Shown here: positions 9,134-18,818 of the stretch, in pieces | How positions within the stretch are numbered: position 1 is the first letter of the stretch | Layout of the letters: each line of letters begins with the position of its first letter | Assembly (NCBI GenBank): GCA_039030715.1 | Contig: JBCCDU010000001.1 | Coordinates: 71,742-135,741, forward strand | Origin: Thermohalobaculum sp039030715 | Lineage (GTDB): Bacteria > Pseudomonadota > Alphaproteobacteria > Rhodobacterales > Rhodobacteraceae | DNA length: 64,000 nucleotides | Direction: 5' to 3' | The notes under the pieces: generated by a model | Databases searched by the model: none | What the model saw: only the letters and a program-made list of their open reading frames with translations | Told to the model about the DNA's origin: nothing | Position numbers and translations under genes: made by a program

Positions 9134-10119
9134 AAGTGCTCGTCACCGGGGCCGCAGGTTTTCTGGGCCGCCATCTGGTCGACCGGCTGATGGCCCGGGG
9201 GGATCAGGTGCTCTGCTTCGATATCCAGTTCGATCACCCCCTGCCGAATTGGGCCGAGCCCGTGGCAGGCTCGATCACCGATCCGATTGCGCTGGCAAAG
9301 GCGATGAAGGGCTGCGATGCGGTGATCCACGGGGCGGCGATCACCAGTCTCTGGACCAGGAACTGGCGGGATTATCACCGGATCAACGTCGAGGGGACAC
9401 GCACCGTCCTCGATGCCGCCTATGCCGAGGGAGTGCTGCAACTGGTGCATGTCTCCAGCTTCGTCACCCTGATCGCGGGCGCGCGCCAAAGCAGCGGGGC
9501 GCCGGACCTGGTGGATGAACGACTGGAGCTGCCCGCAGGCGCGATGCTGGGCCCCTATCCCAGGTCGAAGCGCCTGGCCGAGCTGCTTTGCCGCAACCAT
9601 CCGCTCGACCCGGTGATCGTATTGCCGACCGCCCCGATCGGCCCGGGCGACCTTGTGCCGACGCCACCGGGGCAGATGCTGGCCGATCTGGCCGGGCGCC
9701 GTCTGCCGGCGCTGATCGACTGCACCTGGAACTTCGTCGATATCCGCTCGCTGGCCGACGGGGTGATCGCGGCGATGGACAAAGGACAGCGCGGCAGGCG
9801 CTATTTGCTCGGCGGGCGGAACATGAACACGGCGGATCTGGCGGGGCTGTTCGAGCAGGTGGCGGGCGTGGCCGCGCCCAGGGCGCGCGTGCCCCACGCC
9901 GTGGCCCTGATGGCCGGTCATGTGGAACAATGCCTCTCCAGCCTGACCGGCACGCCCCCCAAGGGACCGCTTACAGGCATCCGCCTGGCGGGACCGCGCC
10001 TGTTCTTCGACCATGGCCGGGCCGCGCGCGAACTCGGCTATAAACCGGCTCCGATCGACGCCGCGATGCGCGATGCGCTCGCTTGCATGCGAGAACGCGG
10101 TCGCGTGCCCGCCATGTGA
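9130..10119 (+). CDS. hpnA: Hopanoid-associated sugar epimerase HpnA (NAD-dependent SDR)
   Basis: A 329-residue extended short-chain dehydrogenase. The dinucleotide loop GAAGFLG is at residues 7-13 and the active-site YxxxK is in GPYPRSKRLAE. The family name reflects its usual place in hopanoid loci; the sugar nucleotide it works on is not firmly known. Here it closes the sulfotransferase operon and lies 179 bases from the convergent hpnB. In general phylogeny it could be any NAD-dependent epimerase/dehydratase, but the hpn neighbourhood supports HpnA. Confidence 0.8.
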   Translation: MKVLVTGAAGFLGRHLVDRLMARGDQVLCFDIQFDHPLPNWAEPVAGSITDPIALAKAMKGCDAVIHGAAITSLWTRNWRDYHRINVEGTRTVLDAAYAEGVLQLVHVSSFVTLIAGARQSSGAPDLVDERLELPAGAMLGPYPRSKRLAELLCRNHPLDPVIVLPTAPIGPGDLVPTPPGQMLADLAGRRLPALIDCTWNFVDIRSLADGVIAAMDKGQRGRRYLLGGRNMNTADLAGLFEQVAGVAAPRARVPHAVALMAGHVEQCLSSLTGTPPKGPLTGIRLAGPRLFFDHGRAARELGYKPAPIDAAMRDALACMRERGRVPAM

Positions 10120-10190
10120 GTACCCCGGCACCGCGCTATCCATTTCGCACATCTTTTCCGACGATTTGCGCCGAGTGCGGCCTGGAGGGA

Positions 10191-10260
10191 GCCGTCCCGG
10201 ACTTGATCCGGAACCTCTTGGCCAACCGCGAGAGAGGTCCCGGATCAAGTCCGGGACGGC
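10191..10260. repeat. REP-like palindromic element, copy 1
   Basis: Imperfect inverted repeat with arms at 10191-10218 and 10233-10260. The core is a CCCGGACTTGATCCGG-type sequence and its complement. A related copy lies at 58281-58365. It sits between the 3' ends of hpnA and hpnB, a typical place for extragenic palindromes, and may fold and act as a bidirectional transcript end. Confidence 0.75.
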
Positions 10261-10297
10261 AAAGCCAGAAGGAGCGGCCGAGCACAGACGCCCAAAG

Positions 10298-11443
10298 CTA
10301 TGGCGCGGCGGGATAGACCCGTCCCTTCCATGCACCGCCCCGCCCCGCCCAGTGGCGCCGCGCGGAATCCAGCGTCATCAGCATGTAGAGCAGCGCGGCA
10401 AACGGCAGAGACAGGCAGTGCCATGGCGGCATCCCGTAAAGCCGCGCCGTCGGGCGATACGCCACCGACATGGCAGCCCATGCCCCGCCGCCCGCCAGCG
10501 CCAGTTGCCAATCGCCCAGCGCCAGACCAACCGCCACGCCGACAGGTGCTGCGAGATAGAGCAGCACCATCCCCAGTGTCGAACCCGCCAGCAGGACGGC
10601 CGAGTATCGGAGTTGGGTAAACGCCGTCCGCGCCACCATCGTCCAAACCGATCCCAACGCCCGATTGTCGCGCAGAGAGATCACCGCATCCCGCGCCAGC
10701 CCCAGCCAGATGCGATGCCCAGCCTGTTGTACCCGCGCCGCCAGGGTGCAATCGTCGATCAAAGCCCCCCGGATCGCCGCGATCCCGCCGATATCGCGCA
10801 ACGCCTCGGTCCGCAGCAGCACACAGCCCCCGGCGGCCCCCGCCATTCGGCGTGCCGGATCGTTCACCCACGGGAAGGGATAGAGCTTCTGGAAAAAGAA
10901 GACGAAAGCCGGGATCAGCAACCCACCCCAGAGCCCGCGCGCATCCAGCCGCGCCATCAGAGAGACCATGGCCCGCCGATCCGCCTGGGCCTTGGCGACC
11001 AGGCGGCGCAGCGTGTCCGGCGCATGCAGGATATCGGCATCGGTCAAGAGCAGGAACGGCGCCGACCCCGCCTCGGCGATCCCGCAATGCATGGCCCAGA
11101 GCTTGCCGGTCCAGCCGGGCTCGATCGGCGGCGCCTCCACCACCCGAATCGGACGCGCGCCATCGACCGCCCGCGCGATCTCGCCGGTTCCATCGTCGGA
11201 GCTGTCATCGATCAGGATGATCTCGAGCTGCCCCGGATAGTCGCTGGCGGCGTGGGCGCGCAGAACCTCACCAATCGTCGCGGCCTCGTTTCGCGCCGGG
11301 ATCACCGCGGTGACGTCCGGCCAGGCCTGCGGCTCCGGCGGTTGGCCCAGCCGCTGGTCGGCGCGCCAGAACCCACGCGGGAAGCCACCCCAGAATGCGA
11401 TCAGGCCAAGCCAAATCGCCAGCGATATCAGAACCACGATCAT
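10298..11443 (-). CDS. hpnB: Hopene-associated glycosyltransferase HpnB
   Basis: A 381-residue family 2 glycosyltransferase. An N-terminal membrane helix is followed by the GT-A domain with VTAVIPARNEAATIG, the DDSSDDGT motif and the metal-binding TDADILHAPD, then three C-terminal membrane segments. This layout is that of HpnB, found in many hopanoid loci; its acceptor and sugar are not firmly established. The start at 11443 is followed immediately by the first membrane helix. It is divergent from hpnC (152 bases between), so both may share a regulated region. Confidence 0.87.
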   Translation of the reverse strand: MIVVLISLAIWLGLIAFWGGFPRGFWRADQRLGQPPEPQAWPDVTAVIPARNEAATIGEVLRAHAASDYPGQLEIILIDDSSDDGTGEIARAVDGARPIRVVEAPPIEPGWTGKLWAMHCGIAEAGSAPFLLLTDADILHAPDTLRRLVAKAQADRRAMVSLMARLDARGLWGGLLIPAFVFFFQKLYPFPWVNDPARRMAGAAGGCVLLRTEALRDIGGIAAIRGALIDDCTLAARVQQAGHRIWLGLARDAVISLRDNRALGSVWTMVARTAFTQLRYSAVLLAGSTLGMVLLYLAAPVGVAVGLALGDWQLALAGGGAWAAMSVAYRPTARLYGMPPWHCLSLPFAALLYMLMTLDSARRHWAGRGGAWKGRVYPAAP

Positions 11444-11595
11444 GCCCCCGGTTACACCGCGCCAGACAGGTCCACAAGATCGCCGCATTGACCAGGTCGC
11501 ACGATTGCGCGATACGCGTTGCTCGCGCCCGCAGCATTGTCGCGATTGTCTTCGGAAGGGCTTGTCTGTAGGTTGGCGCAAAGGACAGTGAGCCG

Positions 11596-12471
11596 ATGTT
11601 AGAGCAGGCCGTGACAGGCACACATACCAGCCAGGCAGAAGCGTCGATCGAGACGCCATCCGGCAAGGGCGCCGAGGACGAGAACTTCCCCGTAGGCTCG
11701 CGCCTGATCGCACCGCATCTGCGCCCCCATGTGATGCGCTACTACGCCTTCGCGCGCGGCACCGACGATATCGCCGACAACCCGGATCTGAGCCCGGCGG
11801 AGAAAGTGCGCCGCCTCGACCTCTTCGACGCGGGCTTGCAGCCGGGCGCGCGGACGCCAGAGATCTCGACCCGCCTGCGCGACAGCCTGGCGGAGACTGG
11901 GGTAGAGATCTCCTGCGCCAGCGACCTGCTGGTGGCGTTCCGGGCCGACGCGACCAAGCTGCGCTACGCCGATTGGGATGAACTGCTGGATTACTGCCGC
12001 CATTCCGCCCATCCGGTGGGTCGCTATCTGCTGCAATTGCATGGCGAGGATCCGGCGACGGCGGGGCCTGGCGATGCCCTCTGCGCGGCGCTCCAGGTGC
12101 TGAACCACTTGCAGGATATCGGCGACGACCGGCGCAATCTGGACCGGGTCTATGTGCCCGGCGACTGGATGGCGCAGGCCAATGTGACGATCGAGGATCT
12201 GGACCGCGATCGTGCGACCCCCGGCCTGCGCCGCGTGATCGACCGCTGCCTCGATGGCAGCGATGCCCTGCTCGACCGCGCGCAACCCCTCGCGGCAATG
12301 GTCCGCGACCGGCGCCTGGCGGCGGAGGTTGCGGTGATCCAGCGGCTCGCCCGGCGGCTGGCGGCACGGCTGCGGCGCGAAGATCCGCTCGCGGGCCGGG
12401 TGAAACACTCGAAATGGGACCTTGCCCTCGGCATCCTCGCCGGGGCCAGCCGTTTCGCGGGCATCAAATGA
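11596..12471 (+). CDS. hpnC: Hydroxysqualene synthase HpnC
   Basis: A 291-residue squalene/phytoene synthase family protein. In the three-enzyme route HpnC converts presqualene diphosphate to hydroxysqualene. Aspartate-rich motifs are visible: YAFARGTDDIADN near residue 55 and NHLQDIGDDRRN near residue 170. It is the first gene of a run hpnC-hpnD-hpnE-shc-hpnG, and its stop overlaps the hpnD start by four bases. Confidence 0.92.
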   Translation: MLEQAVTGTHTSQAEASIETPSGKGAEDENFPVGSRLIAPHLRPHVMRYYAFARGTDDIADNPDLSPAEKVRRLDLFDAGLQPGARTPEISTRLRDSLAETGVEISCASDLLVAFRADATKLRYADWDELLDYCRHSAHPVGRYLLQLHGEDPATAGPGDALCAALQVLNHLQDIGDDRRNLDRVYVPGDWMAQANVTIEDLDRDRATPGLRRVIDRCLDGSDALLDRAQPLAAMVRDRRLAAEVAVIQRLARRLAARLRREDPLAGRVKHSKWDLALGILAGASRFAGIK

Positions 12472-13388
12472 ACCTCCATGTCGGGCCGCTCGGCACGGGG
12501 TTGGAGGCGCTGGCCCCCCTGCCCGCGCCCCCCGGCGTTGCGCCGCAGGAGGTCGCGGCAAGGATCACTGCACGCTCCGGCACCTCGTTCGGGCCCGGTA
12601 TGCGGCTGCTCTCGCGACCCCGGCGCGAGGGGATGTGGGCGCTCTATGCCTTCAGCCGGGTGATCGACGACATCGCGGACGAGGATTGGCCGCTGGCCGA
12701 CAAACACCGACTGCTGGACGAATGGCGGGGTGAGATCGCGGCGCTCTATGCGGGCAGCCCGGCCTCGGCCATCGGTCAGGCTCTAGTCGCGCCGGTGGCG
12801 GCCTTCGATCTGCCGCAGGAGGAGTTTCTGGCCCTGATCGACGGGATGCAGATGGATGCGGACGGTCCGGTCGTGGCCCCTCCGATGGAGGAGCTGCGCC
12901 TCTATACCCGCCGGGTCGCGGGGGCGGTTGGCCTCCTCTCCATGCGCATCTTCGGTGCCTGGCAGGGCCAGGTCTCGCAGGATTTCGGGCTGGCCCTGGC
13001 GGATGCGTTCCAGCTCACCAACATCCTGCGGGATGTTGAGGAGGATGCGGGCCTCGGCCGTCTCTACCTGCCCCGCGAGATGCTGGTGCGGGCGGAGATG
13101 CCGCTGGACCCCGCCCTGATCCCCGGCCATCCCGGCCTGCGGCAAGTCGGCGCCGAACTGGGCGGCCTGGCGCGGGCGGAATTCGACCGCGCCCGCGCGC
13201 TCATCCCCGCCCATTCCCGCCTGGCACTGACGCCCGCGCTGATGATGATGGGGGTCTACGAGACCTACCTGGCGAGGATGGAGGCCGCGGGTTTCGAACG
13301 CGGGCTCAACCTGAAACTCTCGAAACGGGCAAAGATCGCGCGCGGCCTCGGCGCCGTACTCTGGCCCGGGCGGGCGTCCAATGGCTGA
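12468..13388 (+). CDS. hpnD: Presqualene diphosphate synthase HpnD
   Basis: A 306-residue prenyl synthase that joins two farnesyl diphosphate molecules into presqualene diphosphate, the first step of the HpnCDE route. The two metal-binding motifs are FSRVIDDIADE and TNILRDVEEDAGLGR, the second being more like phytoene synthase than HpnC is. The start overlaps the hpnC stop (ATGA), and the end overlaps hpnE by eight bases. Confidence 0.93.
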   Translation: MNLHVGPLGTGLEALAPLPAPPGVAPQEVAARITARSGTSFGPGMRLLSRPRREGMWALYAFSRVIDDIADEDWPLADKHRLLDEWRGEIAALYAGSPASAIGQALVAPVAAFDLPQEEFLALIDGMQMDADGPVVAPPMEELRLYTRRVAGAVGLLSMRIFGAWQGQVSQDFGLALADAFQLTNILRDVEEDAGLGRLYLPREMLVRAEMPLDPALIPGHPGLRQVGAELGGLARAEFDRARALIPAHSRLALTPALMMMGVYETYLARMEAAGFERGLNLKLSKRAKIARGLGAVLWPGRASNG

Positions 13389-14640
13389 CGGAGCTGTGCA
13401 TGTAGTAGGCGCGGGCCTTGCCGGGCTCTCGACCGCGCTCCGCCTCGCCAGCCAAGGCCGCAAAGTGCGGGTTTGGGAGGCGTCTGGCCATGCCGGCGGG
13501 CGCTGCCGGTCCTTCCACGACGCCCGGCTTGATCGGCAGATCGACAATGGCAACCATCTGGTTCTGAGCGGCAATACCTCGGTCCGCGCCTATCTGGGCC
13601 TCGCAGGCGCTTCGGATGCGCTGGTGCCCGCGCCCGACGCGCATTTCCCCTTTGCGGATCTGGAAACCGGACAGCACTGGACCGTCCGGATGAACAAGGG
13701 GCCGCTGCCCTGGTGGATCGCAGCACCCGGACGGCGCATCCCGGACACGGGGCTCTGGGACTATCTGCGCGGTGCCGCCCTGGCCCTGGCCCGCCCCGGC
13801 ACGACCGTGGCCGAGGCGTTGCCAGCCCGCGGCCCGATCTGGCAGCGGTTTTGGGAGCCCTTGACCCTCGCCGTCCTGAACACGACGCCGGAGAAGGGCG
13901 CGGCAAGCCTGCTCTGGCGGGTGATGCGCGAGACATTCGCACGCGGCGAGGCGCATTGCCGCCCCATGTTTGCGCCAGAAGGTCTGGGCACGTCCCTGGT
14001 CGAACCGGCCCTCGCACGGCTGGAGGCGCTGGGCGCCGAGATCACATTTTTCGCCCCCCTCGCGGGGATCGAGACCGCGGATGGCCGTGCCGCGACCCTG
14101 CATTTCAAGGACCGCGACGCCGTGGCACTGGCGCCCGTAGACAGGGTTGTCCTGGCCCTGCCCCCGGCGCGGCTGGGCGCCGTCCTGCCCGAGATGGATC
14201 TGCCGCGCGACGAACATGCCATCCTGAACGCCCATTTCGTGGTTCCCGATGCGGCGAAACTCAAGGCGCTGCCACCGTTTATCGGCACCGTGGGCTCCAA
14301 GACCCACTGGATTTTCATCCGCGGGGATGTGGTCAGCCTGACCATCAGCGCCGCCGATCAGATGGATGTGCTGGGCGGCGACCGAGAGGCGCTGCTGGGT
14401 GCGCTCTGGTCCGAGACCCGCGCGGCGCTGGGGTTGGAGGGCGATTATCTGGCCGGGCGCATCCTGACCGAAAGGCGCGCCACATTTGACCAATCCCCTG
14501 CAGGTGTGGCAAAGCGGCCTCGGGCTTGCACACCGCTGAATAATCTCTATTTGGCGGGAGATGTGACCGATACCGGGCTGCCGGCAACAATTGAGGGTGC
14601 GATCCGGTCCGGAGAGACCGCCGCCCGGCTGGCCGCATGA
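13381..14640 (+). CDS. hpnE: Hydroxysqualene dehydroxylase HpnE (FAD-dependent)
   Basis: A 419-residue flavoprotein of the amine oxidase/phytoene desaturase group that reduces hydroxysqualene to squalene. The FAD-binding loop GAGLAGLS lies near residue 11, and the C-terminal cofactor motif (NNLYLAGDVTDTGLPATIEGA) is intact. It overlaps hpnD by eight bases and is followed after 16 bases by shc, so squalene is made and used by one operon. Confidence 0.93.
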   Translation: MADGAVHVVGAGLAGLSTALRLASQGRKVRVWEASGHAGGRCRSFHDARLDRQIDNGNHLVLSGNTSVRAYLGLAGASDALVPAPDAHFPFADLETGQHWTVRMNKGPLPWWIAAPGRRIPDTGLWDYLRGAALALARPGTTVAEALPARGPIWQRFWEPLTLAVLNTTPEKGAASLLWRVMRETFARGEAHCRPMFAPEGLGTSLVEPALARLEALGAEITFFAPLAGIETADGRAATLHFKDRDAVALAPVDRVVLALPPARLGAVLPEMDLPRDEHAILNAHFVVPDAAKLKALPPFIGTVGSKTHWIFIRGDVVSLTISAADQMDVLGGDREALLGALWSETRAALGLEGDYLAGRILTERRATFDQSPAGVAKRPRACTPLNNLYLAGDVTDTGLPATIEGAIRSGETAARLAA

Positions 14641-14656
14641 CGGAATGAGGCGACGA

Positions 14657-16603
14657 ATGGACGGCAGTGACATTGCGGATCCGATCACCCGGACACGGGC
14701 GGACCGGCGCGACATAATCCAAACCCAGCGCGAGAAGCTGTGGGATATGCAGCAGGAGGACGGCCATCTCGTTTTCGAGCTGGAGGCCGACTGCACCATC
14801 CCCGCCGAATACGTGCTGCTGCGCCACTTCCTGGGCGAGATCGATACCCCGCGAGAGGCGCGGATCGCGCGCTATCTGCGTAGCGTTCAAAACCAGGATG
14901 GCTCGTGGCCGCTCTATCACGATGGCGCGGGCAATATCTCGGCGACGGTGAAGGGCTATTGGGCGCTGAAGCTCAGCGGTGAGGATATCGACGCACCCCA
15001 TATGGCACGCGCGCGCACATGGCTGCTCAGCCAGGGCGGAGCCGCCAATGCCAATGTCTTCACCCGGATCATGATGGCGCTCTACCGCCAGATCCCCTGG
15101 CGCGGGATGCCCTGCATTCCAGTCGAGGCGATCCTAATGCCGGAATGGTTTCCCTTCCACATGTCCAAGATCGCCTATTGGAGCCGGACGGTGCTGACGC
15201 CGCTCCTGATCCTCTATGCCAAGCGGGCAAAGGCGGTGAACCCGACGGGGATGGATATCCGCGAGTTGTTCATCGTGGACCCGGAAAAACAGAAGACCTG
15301 GCAGATCAATCCCACGGGCTCGAAAATCGGCAAGGCGTTCCTGTGGCTCGACAAGGCGCTGCAGAAGACCGAGCCGCATTTCCCGAAGGGCCTGCGCGAG
15401 AAGGCGGTGAAGAAGGCCGAGGAGTTCACCCTCAGCCATCTGAACGGCCAGGACGGGCTGGGCGCGATCTATCCCGCCATGGCCAATGCGGTGATGGCGC
15501 TGCGGGTTCTGGGCTATGCCGACGATCACCCGGCGATGGTCACCGCCCGCGATGCGATCGAACGGCTGATGATCGAACGGGGCGAGGATATCTATTTCCA
15601 GCCCTGCGTCTCGCCAGTTTGGGACACCTCGCTGGCGGCACATGCGTTTCTGGAGGCGGGTCAGCGCGACGACCCGCGCCTGATCCGGGCGCTCGACTGG
15701 CTGGCGGAGAAGCAGATCCTCGACCATGTGGGCGACTGGGCCGTGCGCCGCCCCGGCCTGCGCCCGGGCGGCTGGGCCTTTCAGTACGAGAACCCGGACT
15801 ATCCGGATGTGGACGACACCGCAGTGGTTGCGATGGCGATGCACCGCACGAACCCCGACCGCTATGCCGAGAATATCGACCGCGCCTGCGAATGGCTGGC
15901 GGGTATGCAGTCGAAAAACGGCGGCTGGGGCGCGTTCGATCCGGAGAACGAGCATTACTATCTGAACTCGATCCCCTTCGCCGATCATGGCGCGCTCCTG
16001 GACCCGCCCACGGTGGATGTTACGGCGCGCTGCATCGGCTGCATGGCACAGGTGGATGCGAAGGCATTTGCCGAGAACATCCAGCGCGGCATCGGCTTCA
16101 TCAAGCGCGAGCAGGAACCCGACGGGTCCTGGTTCGGGCGCTGGGGCGCGAATTACATCTATGGCACCTGGTCGGCGCTGGTGGCGCTGAAGGGCGCGGG
16201 CGAGGACATGTCCCAGCCCTATATCCGCAAGGCGGTCGCCTGGCTGAAGGGGCGGCAATTGCCCGATGGCGGCTGGGGCGAGGGGCTGGAAAGCTATGAG
16301 GACTGGGGCGCGGGCTTCGGGCGCAGCGCGACGCCCAGCCAGACCGCCTGGGCCCTGCTGGGCCTGATGTCGGCGGGCGAGCTGGAAAGCGACACCGTGA
16401 CCAAGGGCGTCGAATGGCTGCGCCAGGCACCGAAAGACGCCCACGGCCCCCGCTGGGAGGAAACCCACTGGACCGGCACCGGCTTCCCCAAGGTGTTTTA
16501 TCTGAAGTATCATGGCTATCCGGCGTTCTTCCCGCTCTGGGCCATGGCACGCTATGAGGGCCTGCTCGAGTCGAACGACCGTGAGGTCAAGTGGGGGATC
16601 TGA
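14657..16603 (+). CDS. shc: Squalene-hopene cyclase
   Basis: A 648-residue triterpene cyclase (HpnF) that cyclises squalene to hopene/hopanol at the membrane surface. The catalytic DxDD acid motif reads D-V-D-D at residues 384-387, and several QW repeats are visible (for example QNQDGSWPLY, QSKNGGWGAFD, QEPDGSWFGRW, QLPDGGWGE). The length is normal. GAGG precedes the ATG at 14657; an ATG 12 bases upstream is possible. Confidence 0.96.
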   Translation: MDGSDIADPITRTRADRRDIIQTQREKLWDMQQEDGHLVFELEADCTIPAEYVLLRHFLGEIDTPREARIARYLRSVQNQDGSWPLYHDGAGNISATVKGYWALKLSGEDIDAPHMARARTWLLSQGGAANANVFTRIMMALYRQIPWRGMPCIPVEAILMPEWFPFHMSKIAYWSRTVLTPLLILYAKRAKAVNPTGMDIRELFIVDPEKQKTWQINPTGSKIGKAFLWLDKALQKTEPHFPKGLREKAVKKAEEFTLSHLNGQDGLGAIYPAMANAVMALRVLGYADDHPAMVTARDAIERLMIERGEDIYFQPCVSPVWDTSLAAHAFLEAGQRDDPRLIRALDWLAEKQILDHVGDWAVRRPGLRPGGWAFQYENPDYPDVDDTAVVAMAMHRTNPDRYAENIDRACEWLAGMQSKNGGWGAFDPENEHYYLNSIPFADHGALLDPPTVDVTARCIGCMAQVDAKAFAENIQRGIGFIKREQEPDGSWFGRWGANYIYGTWSALVALKGAGEDMSQPYIRKAVAWLKGRQLPDGGWGEGLESYEDWGAGFGRSATPSQTAWALLGLMSAGELESDTVTKGVEWLRQAPKDAHGPRWEETHWTGTGFPKVFYLKYHGYPAFFPLWAMARYEGLLESNDREVKWGI

Positions 16604-16609
16604 GAACAG

Positions 16610-16659
16610 GTGCGGGGGGAGGTCGCTCCCACCGCCCACCCCGCTCCCTCCCCCCGCAC
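16610..16659. terminator. Hairpin between shc and hpnG
   Basis: Perfect 13-base arms GTGCGGGGGGAGG (16610-16622) and CCTCCCCCCGCAC (16647-16659) in the 79-base gap. No T-run follows, so it is not a standard intrinsic terminator. It could weaken read-through into hpnG or stabilise the upstream message. Confidence 0.4.
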
Positions 16660-16682
16660 GCGGCGATGGCGGCTCCCGGAAG

Positions 16683-17387
16683 ATGAGCGCCACGCGTCTT
16701 GGTATCCTTTGCGGTTTGCAGAGCGAATTCGATGCGCTGCGCCTCTGGCCCCATGACCGGCGGGTGCGGGTCGCAGTTTCAGGTGCGCGCCCGAACCTGG
16801 CCGAGGATGGTGCGCGCTGGCTGATCGATGAAGGCTGCACGATCTTGCTGAGCTTTGGCCTCGCAGGCGGACTGGACCCGGCCCTGCAGCCGGGCGAGCC
16901 GGTCAGGGCCACCCACCTGCGGGGCCCGGACGGCACTGTCTGGGCGCTGGGCGAGATCCCCCGACTGATGGAAGCCGTGCCTACCGACGCGACGTTGCTT
17001 CAGGGCAGCGAAACCATGGTGCTGTCAGCGGCGGAGAAGGCGGCACTACACTCGACCTCCGGCGCGGTTGCGGTGGATATGGAAAGCCACCGGGCCGCGC
17101 TGGTGGCGGCGGAGGCGGGCCTGCCGCTCCACGCCCTGCGCGTGGTCGGCGACCCGGCTGAACAATCGCTGCCCGCCTATGTGAGCCAGGCAGTGACCGA
17201 AACCGGGCATCCGCGTATCGGCGCGGCGCTCTGGGGTCTGGCGCGCGCGCCCTGGACCCTGCCGGACCTGCTGCGTTTGAAGCGCGATACCGATGCCGGA
17301 TTGAAGCGCCTGGAGGGTCTCGTCAAGAACGGCGCCCTCGCGGCCCTGCTGCCCGGAGAGAAGGGCCTGCCCGACGGCGGCTGCTGA
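16683..17387 (+). CDS. hpnG: Hopanoid phosphorylase HpnG (adenosylhopane nucleosidase)
   Basis: A 234-residue member of the purine nucleoside phosphorylase/MTA nucleosidase fold. In hopanoid synthesis HpnG removes adenine from adenosylhopane, giving ribosylhopane. Visible features are LSFGLAGGLDP near the N-terminus and VAVDMESHRAALVAAEAGLP, which contains the Met-Glu nucleoside-binding pair. The ATG at 16683 has GGAAG just upstream. It follows shc after a hairpin gap. Confidence 0.9.
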   Translation: MSATRLGILCGLQSEFDALRLWPHDRRVRVAVSGARPNLAEDGARWLIDEGCTILLSFGLAGGLDPALQPGEPVRATHLRGPDGTVWALGEIPRLMEAVPTDATLLQGSETMVLSAAEKAALHSTSGAVAVDMESHRAALVAAEAGLPLHALRVVGDPAEQSLPAYVSQAVTETGHPRIGAALWGLARAPWTLPDLLRLKRDTDAGLKRLEGLVKNGALAALLPGEKGLPDGGC

Positions 17388-17574
17388 GGATCTGAATCGA
17401 CATAGATCCGAGTTAACGGACAAATCTGTCGCGTTTGTCGCGAAATGAATCGCGCCGTCTGTCGCGTAATAGAGCGCGCTTTATCGACCATGCGCTGTGG
17501 CGTGCAACGAACAGGGGCCGCGGCGGGGTTAATCCGCCGTCGCCCGACCTTCGGTTCAGGAGTTATATCGCCTG

Positions 17575-18705
17575 TTACTCGGCCGCGATCTTGTTCAGGC
17601 GCGCCATTTCCTTGGCCACGATCCGCTCGTGATGTTCCTCCGCCTCGCGGGCATTGGAAAGATCGGGCTCCGGCGCAAACCGGCCTTCGGTGCGCAAGCC
17701 CGACATCGCGAGCTTCAGCATCTTCAGCGGGTTCGAGAAGGCGATATTCGCTGCCGTCGGCTCGTACCCGCAATGGGCCATGCAGTCGGCACATTTCTCA
17801 TAGTTTCCAGTGCCGTAGAGGTCCCAATCCGTGGTCTCCATCAACTCCGCATACGTCTTCGCATAGCCCTCGCCCAGCAGATAGCAGGGCTTCTGCCAGC
17901 CGAAGACGTTGCGCGTCGGCATGCCCCAGGGCGTACAAAGCATCTCCTGATTGCCGAGTAGGAAGTCCAGGAAGATCGGGCTGTGCGAGAGCGACCAGCC
18001 TTTCGCGGTGCCGCGGTCATTACCAATCCGCCAAACCTCACGGAAAAATTCCTTTGTGCGCCTGCGGGTTAGGAAGTTTTCCTGATCCGGCGCGCGCTCG
18101 TAGGTGAAGCCGGGACTGATCGAGATATTGACCCCCAGCTCGGTGCAATAATCCAGGTAATCCGCCAGTTCCTCCGCCGGATAGCCTTCGAAAATGGTAG
18201 CATTGACGTTGACTGCAAAGCCCTTGTCCTGGGCCGCCTTGATCGCCTTCACAGCGCGTTTGAAGACGCCCTTCTGGTCCACCGCCTTGTCATGATGCGC
18301 ATCCAGACCGTCCAGATGGACGCTGAAGAACAGGTAGGGCGAAGGTTCAAAGAGGCGCAGCTTCTTCTCGAGAAGCAGCGCGTTGGTGCAGAGCGAAATG
18401 TACTTCTTACGCTCGACCAGTCCTTTAACAATTTCGCCTATCTCTTTATGAATGAGGGGTTCTCCGCCGGGGATGGCAACCATCGGCGCACCGCATTCCT
18501 CGGCCGCCTCCCAACACTGCTCCGGCGTCAGGCGCCGGTTCAGGATCAGATCGGGATAGTCGATCTTGCCGCAACCCGGGCAGGCCAGATTGCATTTGAA
18601 GAGAGGCTCTAGCATCAGAACCAGCGGATACCGCTTGTTCCCCTTCAGCTTCTGTTTGGCAATATATGCCGCGACCGCCGCTTGCTGCCTAAAAGGAACA
18701 CCCAC
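17575..18705 (-). CDS. hpnH: Adenosyl-hopene transferase HpnH (radical SAM)
   Basis: A radical SAM enzyme that attaches the 5'-deoxyadenosyl group to hopene, the first step to extended hopanoids. The Fe-S cluster motif is C38-x3-C42-x2-C45 (CNLACPGC), and PGGEPL is the SAM-binding GGE segment. Cysteines near the C-terminus (YEKCADCMAHCGYE) fit a second cluster site. A GTG start at 18705 has AGGAG eight bases away and gives an N-terminus (MGVPFRQQ) like that of the family; in-frame ATGs at 18723 and 18750 lack a ribosome binding site. Same strand as hpnM and hpnN. Confidence 0.92.
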   Translation of the reverse strand: MGVPFRQQAAVAAYIAKQKLKGNKRYPLVLMLEPLFKCNLACPGCGKIDYPDLILNRRLTPEQCWEAAEECGAPMVAIPGGEPLIHKEIGEIVKGLVERKKYISLCTNALLLEKKLRLFEPSPYLFFSVHLDGLDAHHDKAVDQKGVFKRAVKAIKAAQDKGFAVNVNATIFEGYPAEELADYLDYCTELGVNISISPGFTYERAPDQENFLTRRRTKEFFREVWRIGNDRGTAKGWSLSHSPIFLDFLLGNQEMLCTPWGMPTRNVFGWQKPCYLLGEGYAKTYAELMETTDWDLYGTGNYEKCADCMAHCGYEPTAANIAFSNPLKMLKLAMSGLRTEGRFAPEPDLSNAREAEEHHERIVAKEMARLNKIAAE

Positions 18706-18818
18706 TGCCCATTCTCCTGTCATGCACGTTTCGCGTGCTTTGGCGCTCATATAACGCGATTCGAACCCAAATGCACCGCAGGGCGGCGAAACGCCACCCT
18801 GTCGGCTTCAAGCCTGTG

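Noticed and set aside
10013..11491. 492-codon plus-strand open frame over hpnB
   Set aside because: Antisense to hpnB, rich in Arg, Pro and Gln with no family motif.
15134..16936. 600-codon minus-strand open frame over shc
   Set aside because: Antisense shadow of squalene-hopene cyclase; no ribosome binding site or family motif.
17388..17574. Repeated GTCGCG motifs between hpnG and hpnH
   Set aside because: Short, GC-rich, irregularly spaced; could be chance in this genome and no terminator or operator pattern was clear.
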